NCBI RefSeq assembly: GCF_019396345.1
Contig: NZ_JAHKRM010000006.1
Span: 248,001-312,000 of the forward strand
DNA from: Nonomuraea guangzhouensis
GTDB lineage: Bacteria > Actinomycetota > Actinomycetes > Streptosporangiales > Streptosporangiaceae
Direction: 5' to 3'
DNA length: 64,000 bases
The position numbers were made by a program, and so were the translations under genes. The stretch's first letter is position 1. The number at the start of each line of letters is the position of its first letter. Under the pieces are notes generated by a model. That model worked only from the letters and a program-made list of their open reading frames with translations, searched no databases and had not been told where the DNA came from. This document shows positions 17,288 to 27,069 of this stretch, piece by piece.

Positions 17288-19195
17288 ATGACTTCCAGCG
17301 GCAGAGGCCTGAAGCCGTTCATCGGCTCGCAACCCTTCCGCCGGGATGACGCGGCTCGGTTCTTCGGGCGGAAACGTGAGATAGATAAACTGGCCGACCG
17401 CTGGCAGAATAATCGCCTGACCATATTGCACGGTCCGTCCGGAGTCGGAATGACCTCGCTGGTGTCGGCCGGCGTGCTGCCGCGTCTCGACTCCTCCCGC
17501 TTCGATGTGCTTTCCGTGGGCGGTCTGGCGCGCCCTCCGTTCGTGCCGGCGGCGGTCATCCCCGAAGACAGCGATCCGCATGTCTTCGCGCTGCTGGCGT
17601 CGTGGTCTCCGTACGAGAACCCGATGCGCTTCGTCGGGCTCACCGTCAGGTCTTACCTGCGCTGGCACCACTGGAGCCCCGGCGGCCGGCCGATCATGGC
17701 AGTGCTCGACCACGCCGAGGAGGTTTTTACGGCCTACCGGCGCAAGACCGATGACCAATCACATGTGCTCGACCAACTCTGTGATGCGCTGGACTACGAC
17801 CTTCGGCTCCGGCTCTTGATCGTGGTGGACGACGAGCACCTCGAATCGCTGCGCGGGCACGACCGGTTACGGGACCACATCGAGCGGGGCGCCTCCTACA
17901 AGCTGGAGCCGCTGAGCTTCGAGGCCGCGCTGGAGGCCTGCCAGCGGCCGGTCGACCTCGTCGGCCGCGAGTTGGCGCCGTGGGCGGCGGGGCAGCTCGT
18001 CAATGCGCTGCGGATCACTGACACGGGCCGCGACGGCTCGCCATCGCTCACACCGATGGTCGAGCCGGTGCATCTGCAGGTGGTGTGCTCGGCCCTGTGG
18101 GAGTCCGTACGCGATCAGAGCGGCCCGATGGCCGGCACCCTGGTGAGTACCGACGACATCGACGAGGTGCTGGCGTCCTTCTGTCATCGGGCGATCCTGG
18201 ACGTGGCACGCGATCATCTGCAGGGCGACGTCGACAGGCTCGCCGCATTGCTGCGGCGCGTGGTGGACGACGGTGGAATGGACGCAGAGGAACTTCCGCA
18301 TCAGGTGGCGCAGGCGTTGGCGGAGCGCCATGTGCTCCAGCTGGGCGACAAGCGCCGCTACGAGATGCCGGACCGGCTCGTCCGGCCCTTCCTGCGAGGG
18401 CCGACCAAGCGGACGCCGCCCGACGAGGCCGATAGGCTCGACACTGCGGCTGCGGCGTTGCACAGGGGTTGGTTCGAGGTCGCGGAGAAGCTCGCGGGCC
18501 AGGAGATCCTCCAGCCCGAAGGCGTCAGGTCGAAGGCCCGCGCCGAGTCGCTGCTGGGCGACGCGGCCTATCTGCGCGACGACTTCGATGGAGCGATCAC
18601 GCACTACCGGGAGGCCACCCGGATCTTCGCCACGATGGGCGGCTCCGACCAGATCGTGGCCGCTCTGTTGACCGCCGTCGGACGGATCCTCATCGATCAG
18701 GGGGCCTACCGCGATGCGGTCACCGAACTGCGTTCGGCGGTGCGGCGGAGCCCTGAGCCCGCCATTCAGACTGAGCTGGCCTGGGCGCTGTGGTATCTCG
18801 GCCACGAGAGCGGCGCGGTGGACGTGCTCGACGGCGCGCTGCGTTTCGACGGGAACACCCATGAGGCCCTACGCGCCCGCGGCGAGATTCTCTCCGATCT
18901 CGAGCCACAGCGCGCCCTGCGCGACCTCGACCGGGTGCGACCCCACGAGCAGCCGTCGACGCAGGCTGCCTACGCCCTGGCCCTCGCGCTCAGTGGTGAC
19001 GTGCGCGGTGCGGTTGAGGCGGTGCCGACGCTGGACGTCGACAGCGATGCCACGACCCTGCTGCGCACGGCTCGGGTGATGGAGGTGGCGGGACGCGACT
19101 CGGAGGCGGCTCGACTGGCGGGCCGGGCCCGGGAGAGCACGAGCCGCCCCTTACCCCCGCAGATGATCAAGGTGGCTGAACGCCTGGCCGATTAA
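17288..19195 (+). CDS. nSTAND1-like NTPase with TPR tail, Walker A lysine missing
   Basis: 635 residues. The N-terminus (PFIGSQPFRRDDAARFFGRKREI) and the loop HGPSGVGMTSLVSAGVLPRL match the novel STAND NTPase 1 (nSTAND1) pattern, in which the loop normally reads GxSGxGKSSL. Here the P-loop lysine is methionine (Met55), which would impair nucleotide hydrolysis; the Walker B-like AVLDHAEEVFTAY is retained. The C-terminal half holds about four TPR-like helix pairs (RAESLLGDAAYLRDDFDGAITHYREA and following). I chose ATG 17288 over 17246 because GGGGAG ends at 17281, 6 bases upstream. It lies 201 bases after fxsA, and nSTAND1 proteins are frequent neighbours of such loci. A scaffold or regulator role is inferred. 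Confidence 0.75.
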   Translation: MTSSGRGLKPFIGSQPFRRDDAARFFGRKREIDKLADRWQNNRLTILHGPSGVGMTSLVSAGVLPRLDSSRFDVLSVGGLARPPFVPAAVIPEDSDPHVFALLASWSPYENPMRFVGLTVRSYLRWHHWSPGGRPIMAVLDHAEEVFTAYRRKTDDQSHVLDQLCDALDYDLRLRLLIVVDDEHLESLRGHDRLRDHIERGASYKLEPLSFEAALEACQRPVDLVGRELAPWAAGQLVNALRITDTGRDGSPSLTPMVEPVHLQVVCSALWESVRDQSGPMAGTLVSTDDIDEVLASFCHRAILDVARDHLQGDVDRLAALLRRVVDDGGMDAEELPHQVAQALAERHVLQLGDKRRYEMPDRLVRPFLRGPTKRTPPDEADRLDTAAAALHRGWFEVAEKLAGQEILQPEGVRSKARAESLLGDAAYLRDDFDGAITHYREATRIFATMGGSDQIVAALLTAVGRILIDQGAYRDAVTELRSAVRRSPEPAIQTELAWALWYLGHESGAVDVLDGALRFDGNTHEALRARGEILSDLEPQRALRDLDRVRPHEQPSTQAAYALALALSGDVRGAVEAVPTLDVDSDATTLLRTARVMEVAGRDSEAARLAGRARESTSRPLPPQMIKVAERLAD

Positions 19196-19334
19196 CCTTT
19201 CTCGTCCCTTCCTGGGGAATGGCGTGGACGGGACTACTCCGCTGGTGCTCTATTCTCTGACTCGTGCCTCGGCTCTCAACCGTGCACCGAATCGTGCACA
19301 GGTTGTGCCGCAAGCCCGAGCCGGGGCGACGGGC

Positions 19335-20645
19335 ATGAGGCAGATTCGGTCATTTATCGACCTTTTCGCCAATGTCCCGCGATTTCGGTGGTCCTGGCTG
19401 GGTTCGACGATCTCCATGCTCGGCAGCCGAATGATCGGCGTGACCTACCCGCTCCTGGCCTACACCCTCACCTCGTCCCCGGCATGGATCGGCTGGGTGA
19501 TGTTCGCCTCCACCGTGCCGGGCCTGTTGTGGTACATCCCGGCCGGGGCGCTGGTCGACCGGTTCGGCCGGCGCTCCGTGATGATCGTCAGCGAGATCCT
19601 GCGCGGTGTGCTGGTCGTCGTGCTCTGCCTGGGCATGGCTATGGGATGGCTGGACATACCTCATCTGGTGGTCATCGCCCTGTTCGAGGGAGCGCTGTCG
19701 GTCAATTCGTCCGTCGCCGAGACTGCACTGATCCCGACCACCGTCAAACGCGACAACGTGGACACCGCGTTGGCCATGCACGAAACCTCGGTGCACGGCA
19801 TGCTGCTGGTGGGACGCCCTTTTGGCGGGCTTCTTTTTGGAATTGCGCATATTGCCCCATTTATCGCAAATGCGGCAATGTTCTTTGCTGCCGCTGGAGT
19901 GTTGTCTCGGGCGGAACGCGACATATCAACACAAAGCGCCAATCCGAGGAGTGCACATGCCGATATGGGAGCTGGCTTCGTCGAGCTGTGGCATAACGGC
20001 TTCCTCAGATACGCGACGCTCGTCACAGCCTTCACCAACCTTATGGTCCAGGGGCTGATCGTGGTGTTCCTGTCGGAGGCCGCGGATGAGGGACTGCCAT
20101 CGGGGATCGCGGGGCTTATCCTGGCGGCATCGGGGGTCGGTGGAGTCGTGGGGGCGTTCATCTCCCCGCAGTGGGAACGGATCTCGCGGAAGATCAATGG
20201 CAAGGAGCCACGGCGGCGGCTGGTGGGCTTCAAAAGGCTCGTCTTGACGCATGGCCGCTCGGTGATGCTGGTGCACCTGTGGGCGTGTGCGGCAGCGCTC
20301 GCGGTGCCGCTCATCCTCGCTCAGGCGTCCGTCTCGTTCGCGATCGCATTGCTGGTCATCGGGCTGGTCGGAGGGCTGAGCAACGTCACGATCCGTATGA
20401 TGCTCAGCCGGGTGCCCGACGACCGGATGGCCCGCGTGGTGGGCGTATCTCGGCTCGGTAGCTACAGCGGTGTGGCCATCGGGCCGCTGGTGGCGAGCCT
20501 GCTTCTCGGCTTGCTCGGGTCGGGGCTCACGATGTTGGTTCTGTGGTGTCTCATGGCGGTGTTCGCCGTGATCGTGACGAGCGTGCGGGGGCTCAGGAAC
20601 AGCCTGACGTCCACCATTGAGCCGCAGGCCCAGCCCGCCGCATAA
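19335..20645 (+). CDS. MFS transporter (probable exporter)
   Basis: 436-residue major facilitator with about 12 hydrophobic segments. The loop between helices 2 and 3 reads GALVDRFGRRSVMIVSEILRG, the MFS motif A (DRxGRR). A long central cytoplasmic loop (SRAERDISTQSANPRSAHAD and KINGKEPRRRLVGF) separates the halves. Substrate is unknown. It sits between the nSTAND1-like and KAP/NACHT genes, on the same strand and 139 bases downstream of the former, so export of the matured FxsA product is an attractive but unproven job. The start at 19335 (MRQIRSF) is chosen because the preceding frame is hydrophilic and atypical. Confidence 0.8.
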   Translation: MRQIRSFIDLFANVPRFRWSWLGSTISMLGSRMIGVTYPLLAYTLTSSPAWIGWVMFASTVPGLLWYIPAGALVDRFGRRSVMIVSEILRGVLVVVLCLGMAMGWLDIPHLVVIALFEGALSVNSSVAETALIPTTVKRDNVDTALAMHETSVHGMLLVGRPFGGLLFGIAHIAPFIANAAMFFAAAGVLSRAERDISTQSANPRSAHADMGAGFVELWHNGFLRYATLVTAFTNLMVQGLIVVFLSEAADEGLPSGIAGLILAASGVGGVVGAFISPQWERISRKINGKEPRRRLVGFKRLVLTHGRSVMLVHLWACAAALAVPLILAQASVSFAIALLVIGLVGGLSNVTIRMMLSRVPDDRMARVVGVSRLGSYSGVAIGPLVASLLLGLLGSGLTMLVLWCLMAVFAVIVTSVRGLRNSLTSTIEPQAQPAA

Positions 20646-20697
20646 CTGATTTATCGCGAGTGGTGCATCACGCGCCAGTTTGGGATGCAATCCAGGT

Positions 20698-23421
20698 GTG
20701 ACTGAACGGTGTGCGGTGGCATTTCTGCGGCTTGCGGTGGCCGTTATCTGCGTGCTCGCCTGGCCGTTCGCCGGTGCCCGGGCTGCCGCCGGGCCTGAGT
20801 TCCTGGAGGAGCAGGTCTCCATCCCGCTGGAGCGACTGGCGAACGGCAGATGGCAGATCGTCCTCATCAACCCAGGACCTGCGGTCAGCGCCCAGGTGCG
20901 GCTCGCGGGCTCGATCGCGGACGCACTCGCCCTGCAGGGCGACGGCCGGCTGAACTTGCCGACAGGGGGCACGGCCACCCTCATCCTGGTGCCCGGCGGG
21001 CGGCCGCATGCGGGCGGCGGCCAGCTTGTCCTGATCTCAACGGCCGGCGCCGACAGGCTGGGCATCACGGTGACCGAGCCTCCCTTTCTGGTGCGCCACT
21101 GGTGGGTGTGGATCTCCGCCGTTGTCATGATGGGCGGCATCGCGGCGCGGCTCTGGTGGCGGCGACGCAGGCGTGGACATCCCGCAACGAAACAGCAGTT
21201 GGAGGAGCCGGTGCCCGCTTCGACCGGCTCGCCGAAGCTCACACACAGCGACGAACCAGCGCAAATAGACCGTCTTAACCGAGAGGAGTACGCCAGTCAT
21301 CTAGGTGAACTCGCTCGTTACTCGACGCCGCCCATGGTCATCGGGATCTTCGGCGAGTGGGGGACCGGCAAGACCTCGATGCTGATGCAGGTGCGCGATT
21401 ACCTGCGCAGGGAGGCAGCTGAATGTGCGCACGTCTGGTTCGACCCCTGGCGGCATCAGTATGACGAGAATCCAGTGCTGCCCCTGCTGCACGTGATCGT
21501 CAAAGATCTTGGGCTGGAGAACAGGGAGACGGTTCGCCGGACTCTGCGCACGATCTCCGACGTGCTCGGCTCGCTCGTGTTGTCGGCCACGCTCAAGGTC
21601 AGCCTGCCTGACGTGCGCACATCCATTGAGGCTTACGACAGCGAGCATTTCCGGATCCGCTCCGAGCACACCCGGCTCGATGAGTACCTCGGCACCTTCA
21701 TACGCGAATCCCTGGCCGCACGGGGAAAGAAGCGCCTGGTGGTATTCGTCGACGATCTGGACCGGTGCGACGCCGACCGGATCACCCTGCTGCTGGAGGC
21801 ATTGAAGCTGCATTTCAATCGCGACAACTGCGTATTCGTGCTGGGGGTGGCCAAGGGCCCGCTCATCGCGGCGGTGCGGGAGAAGTATCAGGACCCCGTC
21901 GGCGAATACCTCGACAAGATCATCCAGTTTCCCTTTGAGATGCCGCGTCTGTCGGAGAAGGACTTCGACCGCTATCTGGAAGATCTGCTGCCGGACGAGA
22001 TCCGGGGCGCCGGCGACATGCTGAGATCCGGGCTGAGACGCAATCCGCGCACCATAAAGCGGTTCGTCAACGTGCTCCACCTGCAACACAGGGTCGCCAA
22101 GGCCAGAGGAGTGGACCCCTACGAGGTCGCCACGCTGGCCGCCGTCCTGCTGCTGCGGGACGGCGCCCCCAACGACTACGAAAGAATCACCCGCGATCCG
22201 GCTCTGCTTCAGCGGATCGCGCGGCAGCCTGACTCCGATGTCGCGGCCGACGGCTGGAGCGAGCTCACCGTCCGCATGGTCCGCTGGCTCGGTACGACGC
22301 CGGCTGGAGTCCCCGACAACGTGCTGGACTACATCGACCTCGTCCGGGAGTCTCCCGTGTCGAAACCTAGTGATCTGGTCGCCGGCGCGGAGCCCGTGAC
22401 CGGGCTCGAGCCGGTGACGGAACTCTCGTTCAGGGACACGCTCGGGCGCCTGGCCGGGCTCGTGCACGAGCACGTGGTACCGGACGCGAGGCACGATGAC
22501 GGGCTCCTGAATCCTCTGGTGCGCCTGCCCGGGGCGCAGGTGCCGAAGGTGACCGGGCTGGACGAGATCCTCGCTCTGGGGGACAAGCTGATGATCACGG
22601 GGGCGCCGGGGGCGGGCAAGAGCGTGCTCGTGGGCCGGCTGGCACGCCGACTGGCCGGTCGGCGCGCCTCACGGGTGCCGGCGTACCTGAGGTTCAGCGA
22701 ACTCAAGACCGAGTACGCTGCGCACGAACGGTGGGTGACGCACGCCCTCGTGGCCTGTTATGGGCTCTCTCTCGCCGACTCTCACGCGATGGTCGTGCGG
22801 GGATCGCTGGTCCTGGTCCTCGACGGCCTGGACGCCCTGGACCAGGGCAAGTGGGTGGGCTTCCTGCGGTGGGCCGAACACGCCGCGTGCGGTGTCATCA
22901 TGACCGCTGGGGCCGCCGTGTCAGGGTCGGCTTTCACGGAGATCCGGTTGCTCGGCGTGTCCGACGGCGAAGCCCGCCGCCGGCTCGAGTCGGTGCTCGC
23001 CGCCCACCATGTCGACCCGTCCCAGTTGCAGGGACTGACAGCCGAACTGATGAGTTCACCCCAGCTGCTCGCGGTCCTCACCCGCGATCGGAAATGGATC
23101 GACGCCCTGCCCGAGGAGCGGGTCGACTTCCTGCCCTGGTATGCCGCACGGGCGGTAAGCCTGACCGCCGGATCCGGTTTCGACCGGGACGTGGTCACGC
23201 GTGGCCTGCGGGAGCTGGCCCGCTGGACCAGGAACGGCAACCAGGACCTCTTCTCCCACGACCACCCTGACGTCAAGAGCGCTCTGTTCCACGCCGGCAT
23301 CGAGCACGACCGCGTGCTGGACCTGCTCAGCGCGGCGGTCCAGTCCGGGCTGCTGCGCGAACGTTCGGGGACGTACCACTTCGTTCACCCCCTCCTTCGC
23401 GACCACCTGGCCGATGTGTGA
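20698..23421 (+). CDS. membrane-anchored double NTPase: KAP domain plus NACHT-like domain
   Basis: 907 residues from the GTG at 20698. An N-terminal hydrophobic segment ending in GARAAA (about 8-31) looks like a signal sequence. A region of about 100 residues rich in beta-type sequence follows, then a membrane span (HWWVWISAVVMMGGIAARLWW, about 134-154) with a basic stop-transfer cluster. The cytoplasmic part has a KAP P-loop GEWGTGKTS near 219 with Walker B VVFVDDLDRCD, and a second P-loop GAPGAGKS near 635 with LVLVLDGLDALD, which looks NACHT-like. KAP and NACHT proteins occur in signalling and anti-phage systems. A TTG at 20680 is an alternative start. No effector domain is obvious. Confidence 0.78.
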   Translation: MTERCAVAFLRLAVAVICVLAWPFAGARAAAGPEFLEEQVSIPLERLANGRWQIVLINPGPAVSAQVRLAGSIADALALQGDGRLNLPTGGTATLILVPGGRPHAGGGQLVLISTAGADRLGITVTEPPFLVRHWWVWISAVVMMGGIAARLWWRRRRRGHPATKQQLEEPVPASTGSPKLTHSDEPAQIDRLNREEYASHLGELARYSTPPMVIGIFGEWGTGKTSMLMQVRDYLRREAAECAHVWFDPWRHQYDENPVLPLLHVIVKDLGLENRETVRRTLRTISDVLGSLVLSATLKVSLPDVRTSIEAYDSEHFRIRSEHTRLDEYLGTFIRESLAARGKKRLVVFVDDLDRCDADRITLLLEALKLHFNRDNCVFVLGVAKGPLIAAVREKYQDPVGEYLDKIIQFPFEMPRLSEKDFDRYLEDLLPDEIRGAGDMLRSGLRRNPRTIKRFVNVLHLQHRVAKARGVDPYEVATLAAVLLLRDGAPNDYERITRDPALLQRIARQPDSDVAADGWSELTVRMVRWLGTTPAGVPDNVLDYIDLVRESPVSKPSDLVAGAEPVTGLEPVTELSFRDTLGRLAGLVHEHVVPDARHDDGLLNPLVRLPGAQVPKVTGLDEILALGDKLMITGAPGAGKSVLVGRLARRLAGRRASRVPAYLRFSELKTEYAAHERWVTHALVACYGLSLADSHAMVVRGSLVLVLDGLDALDQGKWVGFLRWAEHAACGVIMTAGAAVSGSAFTEIRLLGVSDGEARRRLESVLAAHHVDPSQLQGLTAELMSSPQLLAVLTRDRKWIDALPEERVDFLPWYAARAVSLTAGSGFDRDVVTRGLRELARWTRNGNQDLFSHDHPDVKSALFHAGIEHDRVLDLLSAAVQSGLLRERSGTYHFVHPLLRDHLADV

Positions 23422-23580
23422 ACGCTTCGGGCGGTGGCCGCCGGACGGGCCGACGCGTGAACCCCACCGAACATCCCAGGCACCTCGGCCGGACAGGCTG
23501 GTATGGCGGCCACGGTCTTTGAACTTGTCGTCGGCGGCCCCTAGGCTGAGCCGAATGCACAGGGGTGTAGGGCGGGTCGC

Positions 23581-26319
23581 TTGATCCACTTCAGCGTCCT
23601 GGGTTCGCTGCGAGTCAGGAGTGCCGGAGCGGAGATCTCCTTGTCCGGGCCCAAGCAGCGCATCGCGCTCGCGACGCTGCTGCTGCACGCCAACGAACGC
23701 GTCTCAGCCGACCACCTGATCACACGGATGTGGGACGGTGACGAGTCGGCCAACGCGCGGGCGGCCCTGCAGACCCACCTGACCCGCCTGCGCCAGGCCC
23801 TGGGCGCCCCCGGTCTCATCCGGACCTTCGACGGCAGCTACACCATCACCGCCACCCCCGACAGCCTCGACCTGCTGCGTTATCGGGAGATCTGCAGACG
23901 GTCCCGGAGAGGTGAGCCGGCCGAGGAGCTGGCCGCGCTGACCGAGGCGATGGCGCTCTGCGGAGAGCCGCTGCTGGCGAACGTTCCCTCGGAGGCGCTT
24001 CATCGCGAGGAGATCTCCCTGCTCGTCGAGGAGCAGCTGCGTACCCTGGAACGCTGGTCGGACCTCCACCTCGAATGGGGCAGGCCGGAGCAGGGGATCG
24101 CCGTCCTCAGGGCGGCCACCGCCAGGCATCCCTACAGCGAGCGCCTGTGGGCCAACCTCATCCGCGCTCTGCACCGCTCGGGACGGCAGGCGGAGGCCAT
24201 GGAGGCCTATCAGAGTGTTGCCCACCGGCTCCGCGAGGACCTGGACGTACGCCCCGGCGAGCTGTTACGCCGGGCCCACCAGTCCATCCTGACCGCGGGT
24301 GAGAGCGAGGTGGTCGCCGCCTCGATGACGCCGCAGCAGTTACCCTCCGGCGTCGCGCACTTCACCGGGAGGCTGGCCGAGCTGGACCGGCTGGACCGGC
24401 TCGTGGCCGATGTGCCGGGGCGTACCGAGATCGTGGTGATCGGCGGCCCGGGAGGCGCGGGCAAGTCCGCGCTGGCGGTCCATTGGGCGCATCAGATGAT
24501 CGACCGCTTCCCCGGCGGGCAGCTCTACCTGAACCTGCGCGGGTTTGGCCCCGGTGCGCCCATGGAACCGATGGTCGCCATCGAGACGCTGCTCCGCGCG
24601 ATGGGCGTCTCCGCCACCAGCCTGTCCGCCGACCTGGACGCGCGCGCGGCGATGCTGCGCAGCACGCTGGCGGGCCGGCGCATGCTCCTCCTCCTGGACA
24701 ACGCCCGCGACAGCGCGCAGGTACGGCCCCTGCTGCCGGGAGCCAACTCGCTGGTCCTGGTCACCAGCCGCAACCAGCTCCGCGGGCTGGCCGCGAGAGA
24801 CGGCGCCCGCCAGCTCACTCTCGACACCCTCACCAGGCCCGAATCCCTTGAGCTGCTGGAGAAGGTGATCGGCGCGCGGCAGGTGGCCGACGAGCGTGAC
24901 GCGGCCGTACGCCTGGTGGAGCTCTGCGACGGCCTGCCGCTGGCGCTGTCCGTCATCGCCGAACGTGCCCATCGCGGCGGCGGCCTGGCCAGGATCGTCA
25001 GCGCGCTGGAGGACGAGAAGGCCCGCCTGGAGCAGTTCCGGATCGGCGAGGACGACCCGCTCGCCGACCTCAACACCGCCCTGCTGTGGTCCTACCGGGC
25101 GCTGACCCCGCCGGTGGCCAGGCTGTTCCGCCTGCTCGGCCTGCATCCCACCGGAGATCTTTCGCTGGAGGCCGCGGCCGCGCTGGTCGGCGTGCCGCCG
25201 TGGGAGGCGAACGCGCTGCTCGACCAGCTCGTCGCCGCCCATCTGGTCAAACAGGTCCAGCCGGACCGCTTCGAGCTGCACGACCTGGTGCACCTGTACG
25301 CCACCGGCCGCGCCATGGAGGAGGAGCAGGCCGGTGAGCGTGACGCCGCGGTGGACCGGCTGCTGGACTGGTACCTGTACACCGTCGTCGAGGCCGATCG
25401 GCACCTGCTGCCGCACCGCGTCCGGGACTTCGTCGAGCCGTACACCACCGAGATTCCGCAACTGGCGTTCGGCGACCACCGCCAGGCGATGAGCTGGCTG
25501 GAACGGGAGTACCACTGCCTGCGATCCGTGATCGCCTGGGCGGCGGCGAACGGCCGGGCCGGGCACGCGTGGCGCATCTCGATCGCCATGACCACCTTCT
25601 TCGACCGGTACATCCCCTGGCACGACGGCCTGGAATTCGCCCGGTCGGCGCTGCGGGCGGCCGAGATCGCCGGCGAGCCGGCCGGGCAGGGTTACACACT
25701 CAACTCACTCGGCTGCGTCCACTTCGACATGGGCGACCACCCGGTCGCCCTGTCCTGCTTCAAGCGGTCGCTGTCCCACTTCCAGCAGGCCGGGCATGCC
25801 AGAGGCGAGGCGATGCTGCTGGGCAACATCGGCCTGGTCCACGGCGAACTCGGCGATCCCGCCGAGGGCAGACGCTGCCTGGAACGGGCGCTGACGCTGT
25901 ACGAACGGCTCGGCGGCCAGTACGGAATCGCGCACCTCCTCGACAATCTGGGCACCGTGAGCCACCTGGCCGGCGACCACGTGCTCGCGGTGCACTATTT
26001 CTGCCGGGCCCTCGATGCCGCCACGCTCAACGGCAACACAGATGTGCGCGGCGACGTTCTGAGCCACCTCGGACGTGCGTACGCGGCCCTGCGGGACTGG
26101 CGCCGGGCCCTGCGCTCCTTCCGCGAGGCGGTGGCCCTGTACCAGGGCAAGGGCAACCGCCGCTGGCTGGCCACGGCCCTGACCGATCTGGGCCAGGCAC
26201 TGGCGGACGCCGGCCGCCGCGAACCGGCCAGACACGTCCTGCTGTCCGCGCTGGCCGAATGGAAGGCCATGGACGACCCCCGGGTCGGCGAGGTCGTGGC
26301 GATCCTGGAAACGATCTAG
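23581..26319 (+). CDS. AfsR/SARP-type regulator (SARP-BTAD-NB-ARC-TPR)
   Basis: 912 residues with the full AfsR layout: winged-helix domain (SGPKQRIALATLLLHANERV, RMWDGD) to about 95, BTAD to about 245, NB-ARC with Walker A GPGGAGKS near 300 and LLLLDNARD, and TPRs from about 690 (for example GYTLNSLGCVHFDMGDHPVAL, GNIGLVHGELGDPAEG and LGRAYAALRDWRRAL). Expected to be an ATP-responsive transcriptional activator. The start is a TTG at 23581 behind GGGCGGG; other in-frame starts were not found upstream. It lies 159 bases after the KAP/NACHT gene on the same strand and may be its own transcription unit. Confidence 0.88.
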   Translation: MIHFSVLGSLRVRSAGAEISLSGPKQRIALATLLLHANERVSADHLITRMWDGDESANARAALQTHLTRLRQALGAPGLIRTFDGSYTITATPDSLDLLRYREICRRSRRGEPAEELAALTEAMALCGEPLLANVPSEALHREEISLLVEEQLRTLERWSDLHLEWGRPEQGIAVLRAATARHPYSERLWANLIRALHRSGRQAEAMEAYQSVAHRLREDLDVRPGELLRRAHQSILTAGESEVVAASMTPQQLPSGVAHFTGRLAELDRLDRLVADVPGRTEIVVIGGPGGAGKSALAVHWAHQMIDRFPGGQLYLNLRGFGPGAPMEPMVAIETLLRAMGVSATSLSADLDARAAMLRSTLAGRRMLLLLDNARDSAQVRPLLPGANSLVLVTSRNQLRGLAARDGARQLTLDTLTRPESLELLEKVIGARQVADERDAAVRLVELCDGLPLALSVIAERAHRGGGLARIVSALEDEKARLEQFRIGEDDPLADLNTALLWSYRALTPPVARLFRLLGLHPTGDLSLEAAAALVGVPPWEANALLDQLVAAHLVKQVQPDRFELHDLVHLYATGRAMEEEQAGERDAAVDRLLDWYLYTVVEADRHLLPHRVRDFVEPYTTEIPQLAFGDHRQAMSWLEREYHCLRSVIAWAAANGRAGHAWRISIAMTTFFDRYIPWHDGLEFARSALRAAEIAGEPAGQGYTLNSLGCVHFDMGDHPVALSCFKRSLSHFQQAGHARGEAMLLGNIGLVHGELGDPAEGRRCLERALTLYERLGGQYGIAHLLDNLGTVSHLAGDHVLAVHYFCRALDAATLNGNTDVRGDVLSHLGRAYAALRDWRRALRSFREAVALYQGKGNRRWLATALTDLGQALADAGRREPARHVLLSALAEWKAMDDPRVGEVVAILETI

Positions 26320-26364
26320 CCCGCGTACGGTTCACGGTGACGGGCCTGGTCTCGGACCGCGCTG

Positions 26365-27069
26365 TTACGAGACGTCGGGGAACCGCGCCGGGTAGGGGGG
26401 CTGCCCGTTCAGGAGGACCCAGGCCTGTCCGGTCCGCTCATCGGCCAGGATGGTCTCCACCGCGTCGGCTGCCTCGTCAGGGGTGGCGACGGCATGTCCC
26501 GCCTCGGCGAGCAGCTCGCGGAACGGGGCGAGCAGCGGGGTGTCGACCAGGCCCGGACAGAGCGCGTTGACCTTGACACCGGCGCCGGCCAGGAGCGTGG
26601 CCGTGGACCGTACGAGGCCGACAAGGGCGTGCTTGCTCGCGGCGTAGAACGGGTCGGGAGCCTCCTTGAGACCGGCCAGGCTGGAGGTGACGATGATCGA
26701 GCCGTGTCCCCGCAGGTGCGGCAGGGCGGCGTGGATTCCGTAGACGGCGCTGTCCAGGTTGGTGGCGATGGTCTTGTGGTACGCGGCGGGGACGAAGTCG
26801 TGCCAGCCGCATTGCCCCGGGATGCCCGCGTTGAATACTGCCACGTCGAGCCTGCCGTAGGCCGAGATCGCCGCGGCCACGGCCGCCTGATTGTCCTCCA
26901 GGCGGGAGACGTCGGCCGCGACGAACCGGGCGCCGAGCTCTGCGGCGACTTCCTGCCCACGCGAACGGTCTTTGTCGGCGATGAGCACTTTTCGGCCTTT
27001 ACCCGCCATACGCCGCGCTATGGCCGCGCCGATGCCGCTGGCGCCGCCGGTGATCAGCATCACGGTCAA
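26365..27069 (-). CDS. short-chain dehydrogenase/reductase
   Basis: 234-residue classical SDR: the dinucleotide-binding TGGASGIG at the N-terminus, NAG (in VFNAGIPG), the catalytic Ser in IIVTSSLAG and the YAASK pair (Tyr-x-x-x-Lys). D32 after the second strand (LIADKDRSR) suggests NAD(H) preference. Substrate unknown. The start is taken as TTG 27069, which overlaps the upstream stop as TTGA and follows GAGGAG by 5 bases; ATG 27060 is an alternative. It is the last gene of a TetR-membrane protein-SDR operon. Confidence 0.85.
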   Translation of the reverse strand: MTVMLITGGASGIGAAIARRMAGKGRKVLIADKDRSRGQEVAAELGARFVAADVSRLEDNQAAVAAAISAYGRLDVAVFNAGIPGQCGWHDFVPAAYHKTIATNLDSAVYGIHAALPHLRGHGSIIVTSSLAGLKEAPDPFYAASKHALVGLVRSTATLLAGAGVKVNALCPGLVDTPLLAPFRELLAEAGHAVATPDEAADAVETILADERTGQAWVLLNGQPPYPARFPDVS

